A stretch of 64,000 nt of DNA from Cycas panzhihuaensis (GCA_023213395.1 CM041465.1:216511741-216575740), one strand, 5' to 3'; shown: positions 23,986 to 35,240, counted from the first letter of the stretch. Notes: a model not told the origin generated them from the letters alone. A program made the numbers and translations.

Positions 23986-24228
23986 CTTGCCAGTAAGGGA
24001 ACTAGTTTTGCTTCCCTTTTCCGTGGTGTTCTTGCTTTTAGGCAGTCCTTTTATCTTACTTTTCAGTTGGCCAGCCCCCAACGTGTTTATTTCATACCTT
24101 TTGCTTTATTCTAACAACGTTCGTAAAAGCGTTGCATGCAACGTTTCTCACATCACTTGTGAGGTCTACCGCCGTTGTTAGAAGACCCATCGTATTGTTC
24201 CATTCTGTCATTAGATTCCAATTCGATA

Positions 24229-26850
24229 ATGGAAGGTTACCATTCTGATTGGGCCTACCATACCTTGGTCTCAGGAGATTAAGAGTTTCATGCGTCCGTT
24301 CTGGGATCCACCCATAAGGGTGACAATCCCATCTATTATTTGGGTGACTAGCTTCACCCTTCTGACCTTCATCCTTCTGCTCATGCAGTAGAAGGCTCAC
24401 CTCTTCACGAGATTCACCATCTGATTGGTGAATCTTATGAGGAGTGCCCTGAGGGGTCCCCATTGTTTGAGGTCCCATCGACCTCGTATGGCTATGAGGA
24501 TACCCCTCCTACCGACGTGATTGAAGCCATCAGCGAGTACCTTTGGGCAACTCACCTTCAACCACGTCCTAGGTGGTTTGAAGATGCTTTGCGCGGTGGA
24601 GCGCCTTCTTCATCTGCACCTGCGTCTCCTACGACAAATGATCCTTTCGTCCATGCGCACTCGTCCCATGCTGTGTCTACACCTGCTTCCAGGACAAGTG
24701 TTTCACCCTCTATTCCTGGCCATGGTCCTACTTCTTCAGGACCTGTCTGCGGTGTGTCCTTTCCCTAACTTGGGGTTAGCATGCTGTTCCCGAGTCAAAC
24801 AAATACGCCACCTTCAAACATGGAACATGTGTTTCCTAGTAGGCCTAGAGGTCCTACTAGTGCTACTGCTACTAACTATGTGGGACCTATTCCCATATAT
24901 GTTCAAAACCGATCCAGTGGTCTTTCCCTTTACTTGCCCCTAGGTTATGCATCTCATCCTTGGGGGCAAGGTAAGGGAAACCACCTTCTAGCTTATGGGG
25001 TGGACCCATTACACCTGTATGGGGTTACACCACCTATGGGTGGCCCATATGGGCAGAATCTGGTCACGCACCCTTCATTTCTGCCATTCAGTGCAACTCC
25101 TTTTGCCACGCCTTCGCAAGGGAACACGCCTCCCTTCCAAGACATTTATCTACAACCCCCCTTCCAGCAAGGGGTGTTTGCCCAAGGAGGGATGGGTTTA
25201 CCACCCCCATCCATTCCTGTCTCTTTATCGTTCATCGATCCTTTGGCCCATGTAAGAGCACATCCCTTCATGGACTATAGGTCAACGCTGCTATCCGTTG
25301 AGGCGTTAAGAACTAATTACCACCTCACCCTCCTGAAGTTCTCAAATTTGATGGAACTTCGTCGCAAGACCTAGCTGAACACGTGCATAGTTTTCCTATG
25401 GCGTGTATAGACTACTGGGCTTACGACCACATCCTAATAAAACTTTTTCCACGATCCTTGTAGGGCAACACTCTTAAATGGTTCTACCGTCTCCCTACCC
25501 ACTCCATCTTTTTATTTCAGCAATTGGTGGACGAATTCATCAATTACTTTGACGTAGCCCATCTATTCGAGAGCGGAATAAAAGCTCTCCTTTCGCTCAA
25601 ACAAGGTCATGATGAAATGAATCATGACTTTGTGAGACGATTCTATGATCTCCTTCACTCTACTAGGGCCACGTTGCCTGAGGAGTTGAAGAGAGATCTC
25701 TTCGTTAATGCACTTTGCCTCGAAGTGCATGTGGAAGTCCTCAAAATGGGGGCAACCACATGTGACTCCGTGATCATGAAATGCTTAGCGTTAGAGGCTA
25801 TTGAGATCTAAGTCGGACTCAAGAAACCTCTTAAGCCCTCACAACGTCGTGAGGCACTTCCCCCAGCTAAGAAAACCAAACCTTCGCAACCTGCCAGGCC
25901 TATCTCTCATCCTACTGAGAGGACTCTAGACCCCCTTACTTCCATTATACGCTCATTCGAGCGTATAATGAAGGAGCTTAAACTCCAAACCCCTTCATCG
26001 CCAACCTCCCACAAACCAATTCAACAAGCCTCCCATGTTTTTCCCCCTAAAGGGGATAGCACCTAACCTTCTCAAGCGAGGAAAGTTGATCCTCCCCTTG
26101 AGAAGAGGTGGTGCTCCATCCACGGGGAATGCTTTCACGATGACTCGCATTGTCAGGCGCAACACCCTCATGATGCCCTACCGTACGATTCGTCTCCCAG
26201 ATGGGCATCGAGGCCCAATCTCGAGCAACCATTCATAGGGATCCATTCTCCAAACATGGGGAGTGTAATCACAATGCTCAATAAAGAAACAATTGGAACT
26301 GGGGTAGATCCCCCGATTCTCGCCCTTCGTACGGTGGAGGGAAGGGTGCACGAGGTTCTTCATCCTCTTCACATTCCCCTAACCACCGTGTTCCTTCGTC
26401 TTCGTGATCTCATAACAAGGGAAAGAAGGTTGTCCAATTGCTTGAGACCACTCCGTTATATGCCTTAACCCGGTCTCAAGTTGCTAAAGAGGTAGTCGGT
26501 GCCTCTTCATCCATATCTCACCTTGATCCTCTTCTGGAAACTTCTCTTCCAGAACCCCATGCACTTCCCAAAACTATTCTCGTATGCCCTGGCCATTATG
26601 ATTTTTGAAATGCGCTTACCCAACCTACTGCAAAGGGTAAGCCCTTCTCTATCGTTGATGAGCTCCACATCGTCGCTACTAGGATGTCCTTGATGGATGT
26701 CTTGAGAAGCTGCCCTGAGTAACGTGCTCTCCTTCTTGAAGCTCTTGGCCAACAAGATGCTTTTATCCATGCGTTAGGTGCTACCTCCCATGGACCACCT
26801 GTCATCTCATTTGATCCCAGAGATCTCCCATCTCCCAATAAGCAGGAGAA
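24229..26850 (+). pseudogene. E2 gag, broken by stops
   Basis: The frame opens with ATG at 24229 (MEGYHSDWAYHTLVSGD, then TAA at 24280). It continues through a Pro/Ser/Thr-rich N-terminal half (24463-25374) into the retrotransposon-gag core 'LVDEFINYFDVAH' and 'GHDEMNHDFVRRFYDLLHST' (25524-25811). A zinc knuckle 'CSIHGECFHDDSHC' (CX2HX4HX4C) lies near 26112. A frame change occurs between 25374 and 25524. The TAA at 24280 and the TAG at 25461 are both also present in E3, whereas E1 keeps sense codons there. Gag would form the virus-like particle. Confidence 0.8.
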
Positions 26851-26854
26851 CCTT

Positions 26855-27151
26855 TTGCATTACCTATTCGTCATTACCATTGACACTCTTGATTTTATCA
26901 TAAAGAGGACCATTGTAGATAATGGCTCTTCTGTTAATGCTATGTTTGCGCGTATGCTCAAGGAGCTAGGCATAGTAGCTTTTGAGTCTGTCCCTTGGAA
27001 ATGCCAAGGGTATGATGGGACTGAGAAGCTCCCTTTAGGGACAGTCTCCTTTTCCCTCACCTTAGGAGGGAAAATTGTTTCTGTCGAAGTTGTTGTACTC
27101 GATATCGATGTGGAATACGACCTCTTATTTGGCCGACCATGGCTCGACTAA
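26855..27151 (+). CDS. E2 aspartic protease domain (intact frame)
   Basis: The open stretch carries the active-site 'IVDNGSSVNAMF' (residues about 20-31), 'SVPWKCQGYDGTEKLPLG' and the C-terminal 'DIDVEYDLLFGRPWLD'. These are typical of retropepsins in Tat-type elements. The usual D-S/T-G triad is D-N-G here and in E1 and E3, so the Asn is a family trait. It is read as part of gag-protease and not as a separate gene. Only this domain frame is open; the surrounding polyprotein is interrupted. Confidence 0.7.
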   Translation: MHYLFVITIDTLDFIIKRTIVDNGSSVNAMFARMLKELGIVAFESVPWKCQGYDGTEKLPLGTVSFSLTLGGKIVSVEVVVLDIDVEYDLLFGRPWLD

Positions 27152-27880
27152 ATGGGAGCAATCTGCTCCACGTGTTGGGGGCAACTTAAATTTATCCATG
27201 AAGGACAAGTTAAAGTTATCGCCCGTGAGCCTATACCATCTCACACCTCTCATCCAGCCTGCTAGGCTATCTTCAATGATGAACATAGCGATCTTGAGGA
27301 GGCCACCCCTTCCGTGGGACCTATGTTTCAGGAGGCAACCCTTCATCAGTTAAACCCTATTCCATGTCATGAGCCAAACCTAGTGCCCCTATCGGCATAG
27401 GTGGTTACAGTTACTTAGCCGTCATGGGTGATTTCGAGTCGGATAATGAGGGTTATGAGCCCTCTCCTCGACGTGTCACCCTAGTTTCACAAGCACTTAG
27501 GGGGATATCTTGATCAAATATTTTTACTCCTCCTCATTCCACATTGGCTCCTGAGCCGCTAGTCCTGAGCCAGCCATTTATTTCACTTTCTCAGCCTCCT
27601 CGAGCGGTTTCACGTAGGCATTCATGTCAACGAGCCACTCGTAAGGGTACTCCTCCCTCACACTCTAGATCCTTACCTCAGACTAGAGCCACTCCTACTC
27701 AGATGTAACCTTGCCACGTGATCCATCGCCTGTCAGGTCTATTGCACTCCTCTGGTTCTGACCATAGAGAGTTTACTGGTAGGTCTAGCCAAACTGGGCC
27801 TACCCTTCGACACCTATCTCCTATTCTGCGTATGACTACCCCTACCTCTATAGGGTCTAGGCACACATCTTTCTCTCTTT
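27152..27880 (+). other. E2 post-protease region replacing pol
   Basis: 27152-27480 still resembles E3 44210-44520 (post-protease linker, 'MGDFESDNEG'). From about 27480 to 27880 the sequence is Ser/Thr/Pro/Arg-rich in translation and I find no counterpart in E1 or E3. RT, RNase H and integrase (E3 45.1-47.85 kb) are missing. Confidence 0.65.
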
Positions 27881-28237
27881 ATGCTCTGAAATGAGCCTAA
27901 ACTACCATCTTAAGTTCGTTCTCGTTCCTCCTAACCATAGGTAGGATGACGACTTAAGATGGTCTTCCTCATCTCCTTCTGGTTCCTCCCGTAGAACTTG
28001 TGTTCTCATTTCCTTTGGGAACTTGTCCTCCTATTTGGGCATCCCCCAGTTAGGATGATGCTCCAAAATGAGCCTAAACTACCATCTTAAATTGTTCCCA
28101 TTTCTCCCAACCATGGGTAGAATGACAATTTGAGGTGGCTTCTCCCTTTTTCTTTATGGTTCCTCCTGCAGAACCCATGTTCCATTTTCATCTCGGGAAC
28201 TTTTGTCTTCCTATTTGGGCATCTCCCAGTTAGGATG
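27881..28237 (+). repeat. E2 tandem post-integrase block, two copies of about 177-180 bp
   Basis: Unit 1 is 27881-28057 and unit 2 is 28058-28237. Each starts ATGCTC(T/C)(G/A)AAATGAGCC and ends near GGGCATC.CCCAGTTAGGATG. A truncated third start follows. E3 has the same doubling; E1 has one copy. Confidence 0.75.
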
Positions 28238-28520
28238 ATGCTTTGGAGTACTATTACTCCTCTCTCTTACCTGCTGTTTCCTTTGCATATTCTGCTATGC
28301 TCTTCCGTAGACATACATGTTGCTCTATTTCTAACCTCACACCTCTCTATCACCTCTACTCACGATGGATGTGTGTGCTTCTATTAGACATATAACCATA
28401 TATGGATGGAAATACATGTGTCATACAACAAAACATTTACAACATACATAACGAAACATATATGCTATCTACCACACATGATATACACACCATCTCATGT
28501 CAAAATGGGGTACCTACCCC

Positions 28521-28626
<106 letters not shown>

Positions 28627-28755
28627 AAATCATATATTACATCATACATATGGGAAGCTGGTGTCCTTGTAGGGGGGTACAATCATATGAGTCTATATAT
28701 GACCCCCTAGAGACCCGTGCTTTCCCCTGTCAAAATCAAATACATATGTCTTACT

Positions 28756-31208
28756 CTACTGCTGCCCCGCTCCTGGGGTACCATCTCTTAGCCTGTGTGA
28801 TCCCTCTCTTAGGGACCACATACCTCTGAGGCTCCTCCTGGGCCTCCACGAGCTCCCTACCTCGCTCCCCTCATCGCATGGCCGTCTCGGGGTCATCGCA
28901 GCTGTATAGGTATGTGTCCTGCTCCTGTTTAACCTCGATGCCACCTAGTCTACGAGCTAATCGTATTTGGCCTGAATACGATCCCTCTCTTCCTCTACTC
29001 CCCGGAGTCTCTCCTCCATGCTCTGGAATCTCTCCTTCGTCCCTCTGAGACGCTCCTCTAGTACTGCTATCTAGACCACGCTACCTGTATCTCCACCTGC
29101 TCCTCCCTGAGCCTCTAGAGCCTGGACCTATCCACGCAGCGCGTCTCGCTCGCTCCTCGCCTCATCTAGCTCTCGCTACATCTGTCCCCTGAAAGCTATG
29201 TGCTCTTGGAACTCTGCAGCCTAGATGTCTCTCGCCCTCACCAATAGGGCAAATGCCTCCATGAGTGCACCTGCCGATCTAGGCGCATCCTCGACCTGGA
29301 TGGGCGGTTGCCTCTCTGCATACACCTGAGGGAACATCTCCCTCACCATGGCCTCTACTAGTTGCCTGATCTCCACAGTACCTACCAAGGCAACATGCCA
29401 TGTGTCAGTGTATATCCCACTGCATACCATGATAAAATTAAAATAAATAACTATCTGGCTATCAAACGACTCAGGAAATAGTTAGGCCTCACCTGCCGTG
29501 GCCGCCAGCTCCCCTACCCGTGTGATGTCCTCTCCTCCTGGCTCCCCGCCAACTATTAGTACCTCATCTTTAGGTACCTCCTCGACCTGGGCCTCTCTCC
29601 TCATCGGGACTGGCTCAGTTGTCATCCCCCCAGATCTCCTCATGATCCATAGCGTGCGGGCCCTAGTCACTGGCCCCCTACTCTCCTCAACTATCCCTGA
29701 TGGGTTTACCTCTCCTCTAGTAGTCGTGGATGGTCCCGCTGCTCCTCCTGTCGTCCTTGATGGACCTGCCTCTCTCACAGGTCGTGATGGGCTGGCTCCA
29801 TCTCCTCCATCGTTGTCGTCATCATCATCGTCATCGCCCAGGAGTGCTCCCGCTCCACCTACCTTGTCATCATTGTCCCACCTCATCGTCCTATACAGAT
29901 CTGCCACATAATCCATCATAGTGAGGAGGTCCAACGACATCGCCTCCACTGATTGTCAGACGTGAGCCTGGTCCTTCATCCCCCTCAGCTGAGTCTGCCA
30001 TCTGTGGACCATCAGGGCCCACTCTACTATGCAGTGTGGTCCCCCCGCTGGTGCCACTGCCATGAAGTGATAAAAAAACCAGCACTGTAGAAATGTGTTA
30101 TATGACAATCCTCCCTTTCCTGCTACCCTAATGGCGTCGAGCTATGTGACAAGGTTCGCCGCTATCATGGTGGCCCAGTCTATCCTCTCGCTTACCTCAC
30201 AACAGCATACTACATCTATCCATCCCCCAGGGATGTCTTTATAATTCTGTTTCCAGGAAACCTAGAACAGAATGCACAGTGTAATGAGCTTCCTCACTCG
30301 AGGAATCCTAGACATCACCATCGTCTGGAGAGGGACTCCTCTTCACTCCCACCTGTTAGTCCCCGTGAAAAACGTGTCTGCCTCTCGATGTGCTACCTTA
30401 TTGTTAGGTAACGCTCCCAGTGTCATTGGCCTCCCAGCCTTTGCAGATTCCCAAAATCGCCAGATATCCCCTGTCACCATCACATCTTCTACCTGAGGTA
30501 AGTGGAAAACATGCCTCCTCCTATCCCAATGTGATACAATATCGACCAAAAGTCTCTGATCAGATATGAACTGAGATGTCTTCAAGACCTTGTATAGGCC
30601 ACACCTCCACAGGATCTCCTTATCCCCCCGGGACATCATCTTGATGTAGCTCAACATCGCCATGTCAACGTTCTCACAGTTATCCACCATGATAACAACC
30701 TGCCAACATTATAAACCAGTCAAAGTTAGTCTCATGTCAGTCATCTATACTCCTGGCTATCTCTCAACTCTCTCTGCCTGAGATTTGGGGCCTTATGGCC
30801 TCTCATCTTTTTTTCTGCTGATCTGCCTTTGTACCACGCTAAACTTAGTGGTATCGCTAAGTTTAGCTTGGGTCCCACGGCGATTGAGGCCCCACAGCAA
30901 AGATCGCGGCACTGCGATCTTTGCCGCAGTATGAACAGTACCCCCCCAAAAAGGGGAGGGGGGGTTTTGCCCCAAAAATTTTTTTTAAATTCCTTTTGGT
31001 GGACCCCGTAGGGCCCACCGGGGCCAGGGCTCCCTAATGCCTAGGTCCTACCTCTTTCTGGGTCCAATTCGGACTCCAAGAGGCCTCCATTTGCCCAAAA
31101 GGGACACAAAAACTACACAAAAATCTACAAAAGGTAACGAAATAAAAACTTTGAAACAGGTAGGGTTTTGTGAGATCCACTTACTAGATTTGGTCTGGCT
31201 GTCGCCAT
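28756..31208 (-). CDS. E2 opposite-strand gene: spliced plant-mobile-domain-like protein
   Basis: The model on the minus strand has exon 1 at 31208-31185, intron 1 at 31184-30700 (GTAAGT...CAG), exon 2 at 30699-29493, intron 2 at 29492-29382 (GTGAGG...TAG) and exon 3 at 29381-28756. Exon lengths sum to 1857 nt, a multiple of three (618 codons plus stop). The splice joins MATARPNL to VVIMVDNCENVDM, matching E1 and E3. Exon 2 contains a PMD-like region ('LLVDIVSHWDRRRHVFHLP', about residues 55-75), then an acidic run of Asp and a Ser/Pro/Thr/Gly linker. Exon 3 begins 'GTVEIRQLVEAMVREMF' and continues as an Arg/Glu-rich, probably coiled-coil region ending GAGQQ. A few in-frame stops (for example after 'TGTNRWE' and 'VRARDI') suggest it is inactive now. 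It is antisense to the genomic RNA, so its introns survive retrotransposition. Confidence 0.75.
30830..30940 (+). repeat. hairpin pair in intron 1 of the E2 opposite-strand gene
   Basis: Two perfect or near-perfect inverted repeats occur: GCTAAACTTAGTGG / CGCTAAGTTTAGC (about 30838-30867), and AAAGATCGCGG / CTGCGATCTTT (about 30900-30924). The first resembles the LTR hairpin at 21886-21950. Confidence 0.65.
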
Positions 31209-31361
31209 CGCGTCCTGTTGATCCCGCTGGCTCTCGCTGCACTCCAATCTGATCTTGCCCCGCATGCCTCCAAAGTTGGGCGGTGCTCCGCTGCATAAGG
31301 AAATGGCTCTGGTTTCTCACAAGAGCAAGTGAAAATGATTCCATTTTCCGTACGAATTTCC

Positions 31362-31370
31362 TTATATAGG
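31362..31370 (-). promoter_or_regulatory. TATA box of the E2 opposite-strand gene
   Basis: On the minus strand, GGGGCCCCCGCC is followed by TATATAAGG. The start codon at 31208 is about 155 nt downstream. The core is conserved in E1 (12461) and E3 (51205). Confidence 0.65.
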
Positions 31371-31891
31371 CGGGGGCCCCGATGGGCACTTCCTCTGTTT
31401 TTGGCCTCACGACAATCATTGGGACCGTCCTGTTTCCTTGATCACCTTTGCCTTCTGGCCCTGTCGCCCATTGTGCTCTTTTGATGCCCTTTTTGCTCTC
31501 TCTTGTAAGTGCATTTATGGTGCCTCATTATTACACTTTTTCCAAGGCCCTTCTGTCTCGTTTTATGTGCCACTCCCGTGCATGCCCGAGTTTATACTCG
31601 TTTAGCTCGTTTTGCCATCCTGGACTTGTTTTCGCAGTCCTTTTCTACTCCTAGGGTCTCCAAAGGGAATGCTCCCTCGTCCAAGGGCATGTTTGCTTCC
31701 CAAAGCAACCTTTGGTGCTCGAAGGTGCCTTTTTTCACCCGTTCTCAGGTAGTGGTTGGACCGCTTACTTTCGTCCTTGGGTAGCCTCATTGCTAGGTCC
31801 TCCTACCCTTCACGGCCACTTTTTGCTTACCTTTTGAGTATCTCTTTCATTCTATCATTGTTCATTTGCTACTAGGATTTAGTGTTCACTC

Positions 31892-32314
31892 ATGTCCCTC
31901 TACATATTTACTGATGGCAGAAGCCATGGTAACCTTGGACCTTCTGCCACTACTTGGATCCTTCGCAGCCCCTCCAGACATGATTTCCTGCATTCTGGGA
32001 TTTTCCTCCCTGAGGCAACCAATAATAAAGTCGAGTACACGGCCGTTATTGAAGCCCTTACTGATGCTCTCTGTTTCCATCACGGATCCATCATTTTGTT
32101 TTGCGACTCTCAGGTTGTGGTGTCCCATCTCACCCAGGTTTACCAAGTGCGATGCCCTCACTTGAGAACCCTCGCTTCAGCCGCCAAATCCCTCTTGGCC
32201 TGCTTTTCATCAGTTGACATCCAGCACATCCCTTGAGACCTCAATGCTAAGGCGAATGGCCTTGTCCAGCTCATCCTTGAGCATCACCTCCCTCTTCTTA
32301 GTGACCACCTTTGA
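31892..32314 (+). pseudogene. E2 free-standing second RNase H (aRNH)
   Basis: Exactly 423 nt from ATG to TGA. 'MSLYIFTDGRSHGNLGPSA' keeps the first catalytic Asp, 'TNNKVEYTAVIEAL' keeps the Glu, and 'LFCDSQVVVSHLTQVYQV' supplies the next Asp. The C-terminus 'IQHIP' then 'DLNAKANGLVQLIL' matches the end of plant RNase HI. One internal TGA (32234-32236) sits where an Arg is expected ('HIPRDLN'). It lies about 0.5 kb beyond the opposite-strand promoter and 0.35 kb before the polypurine tract. Confidence 0.8.
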
Positions 32315-32653
32315 GGGACTTACTTGGCCAGCCCGTGCCCAAGCCCCTGGTCGTCTTTATCCTAATTTACTTATTTCGTTTTGGATGCCCTCATATCACT
32401 CGTTACATTCCAGCAATGGGGGCATCCCCTTCATTGACTCTCTTCACTTGCAAGTTGATGTTTAGACAACGCATAGGCAGCCCCTATGTTGTCCTCATCT
32501 CCATCTCCCTTGTCCATGCGTTCTGCCATGACACTCGCTGACACCCTTGGTCCATATATTGTTCGTGTTTTATTTATATATATATGCATGTGCTATTGAC
32601 GGTTTTTGGTTCTCAGCATTCGCCATCACACCATGCTTCCAAACGGTGAGGCT

Positions 32654-32666
32654 CACGCTAAGGCGG
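32654..32666 (+). other. E2 polypurine tract
   Basis: CACGCTAAGGCGG directly abuts the TG of the 3' LTR. It is a weak tract; the E3 equivalent is CCAAGGGGGCAG. Confidence 0.55.
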
Positions 32667-35240
32667 TGTTTCCTGCCATCGAATAGACTCGAGACGTATC
32701 GACTTAGGTAAGCTCAGGTATATATTCTCGCTTCTCTCTGCTCTTGCTTGACCGAGATTATTTAATATGGATTACCTGACGCATGCTTGCCTTCCATTTG
32801 TATGATTGTATTGCCTCTTTGCTTGATCACGTTACATGTGCCTATGACACACTATTCAGCCTATGATGACCCATAGTGGGGCATTCTTCAGCGAATGCTA
32901 TACCCCATATGGCACACAGCCACCCACATCATCTCCATGGCCCCTCGGGATGCCTTAGCCAGTCGCATTTTGCCTTTTACAATGCATTGTTCATGCTTTG
33001 TTTTCTTCCAAGTCTGATTGAATCTTTGGTTAAGTCCCAGTTTCCTTTTCTGACTACTTTTCAATTATCTGGGTACCAACTCCCAGCTATTTCCAGCCTT
33101 AACCTGCTCTTTATTTAGCTCGAGACCCCTTGTTTGGCTTTACTTTTATTTTTAGGCTCGTACCATTGTAAACTTAGCAGTACCATGATGTTTCCTGCAG
33201 TATAGCAAAGTTTACCACGGTATGACTGTTTTAAAAAGTTTTTTAAAATCACGCGGTAGTTCCTGCTTTTTTTGTGGAACTGCCACATGGCACCCATGCG
33301 TTTCAACTGACCTGAGATCCTCAACGTTCACTTACAGTGAGCAGGGGATAAAAACAAAAGAGCTCTTCATTATTCATAGCTTCTTGACTCATTTTTTACA
33401 TGCAACTCTACCAATCCTTCATAAAACTACTGCAGAACAGAGACTTTCAGCTATTGCTCTTCACACAGAGGCCATTGTTGTCTCTCATGCTCAAAACCAA
33501 CAGCTCCAAACATCTTTTTGTAGGTCCACAAAGTTGTAAGAAGGATACTTCTCAAGGTTTTCCAAAGAACAGGCTCCAAAGGTCCCAAATCACAAGGGTT
33601 TCTCTCACATTGGTCTCCTTCTCAAAACCTGTCATCAAACCTTGCTAAGTGCTAGGTTTTTCTGCTATTTTCCAGCAGATACACATTCCTCCTCTTTGCT
33701 ACAAGGTACTCTACTTGTTTGCCTTGTGATTTATGCTACTTTTTTACAGTTTTTATGAATAAATGTTTGTTTCATTTACTTTCTTGATTCTCTACCTAGT
33801 TTAGTACTAGATCTTTAGATTTAAGTGTGTAGTGCTTCCCTTTACAGTCTTGCAAGCCTACCTTAAGGTGGTTGTGCAGAGGGGGTGAAATAAAGAAAAT
33901 TTGAGGGAGAAAGGGGGGGCTAGTCCCCCTTACAGACCTTCTCCCCAAGGATCCAAACCCTTATTTCCTTTCCCCCTATACCTATTGCCTCCCTTAGAGT
34001 TTGGCTAGAGACTTGGGAACCTACTCCCCAAATCTGAACCAGCATTGGCAGGCCCTTGCCACGCTGGTTCCAGCCCCTTATTTACTAGTTTTGGGCACCT
34101 CATAAGCCCCAAAACCACTCTTCGTTGGCTTACAACTTGCAACCCATCCGCTTGGATGATTTGTTGCTTGTAGCATCTCATCCTTTGGCTGTGCTTGCAT
34201 ACTTTCCCGTTACTTTTTCCTTCCAGTTATTTGCTACCCTATGTTATTGTTGTAAGTTCATTTTCCTTCCTTGAGGCTAAGAAGAGACTTTCCATGGGTG
34301 AGTTAGCCATTCCAAGGCTACTCTCTTATTTTGGGTGTCAGTTGAAATGATTGTTTGCAGAAATCTTGTTGGAGTTATTTTCATTGAATAATATGTACAT
34401 GCTTGATTTAGTTTGATTCTATTTCTTGTAAGTTTAGATATATATATTAGATCTATTTTGTGGCCCCTCTTCCGAGACGGAGAAACCTATTTGTTTGATT
34501 GACATGATCTCGCGTTTGTGGAGTTACACATGAAGCGAGCCCATTTACAGGTTAGTTTCATATTTGTTGTTTTCCGTCATTTTCCGTCATTTGCTGCTTC
34601 GCTTTTTGTATACATTAGGGAGGTAAGCTAGCCCCTCTTCAGATGCTCACGGCAACCATCGTCGATCGGTCCCACGTATGCAACTAGTGGAGCAGGAAGG
34701 CGCGGGAAGCAAAGAGACACATAGAGCTCCGTTTAGACACTAGTCCAGGTATTCCTCTTATCTTTTCATCCTTTCCTTATACAGTTGTTCATTATGCATA
34801 TATATACATGTTAAGAAACACATAGGAAATTGAAAAGAAGAAAAGAACATACATTTGCATTTTACGTGTCTTTTATTTAGCAGTTGTTCTATCACCCCTA
34901 GATAATCCCTTTCGAGCTAGAGCTATTGGCACCTTGCTCTCTTGACCTGCTTACACATAGACACTATATTACACGCACATCTCACTCACGTGTTGCCTTC
35001 TCACCTCCTTGAGAAGATGCAACCTGCTAGGCCCTTTCCTCCTCTTCCCGGCCATCTGAGGGGTAGGAAGGCCTCACCTTTTGTGACTACCTAGAAGTAA
35101 CCAGGCACCTTTATAGGTCCTGAATCCACGCTCCGGCGCACGGACACCCTGCGAGGTGAGTCCTTACCATTCAACCCAACCTAGTCTTGCATAATCCATT
35201 TCTTACTAAACGTAGGAACCACCCTGCGGGTAGCGTTTCA
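32667..35240 (+). repeat. E2 3' LTR (2.57 kb)
   Basis: It aligns along its length with 21389-23966. It starts TGTTTCCTGCC and ends TAGCGTTTCA, followed immediately by the GTGCC target duplication. The TATA-like GATAAAAAC (about 33352) and an AATAAA near 33761 are kept. Confidence 0.9.

Noticed and set aside
29498-29911. Plus-strand Ser/Pro-rich ORFs in E2 (and 49368-49781 in E3, 13936-14364 minus strand in E1)
   Set aside because: They are shadows of exon 2 of the antisense gene. The splice-supported frame is on the other strand.
31048-31419. 123-aa minus-strand ORF over exon 1 of the E2 antisense gene as a protein N-terminus
   Set aside because: Its frame runs into a stop after splicing, its first ATGs lie too close to the TATA box, and it is not conserved in E1 or E3. 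The short MATARPNL start is.
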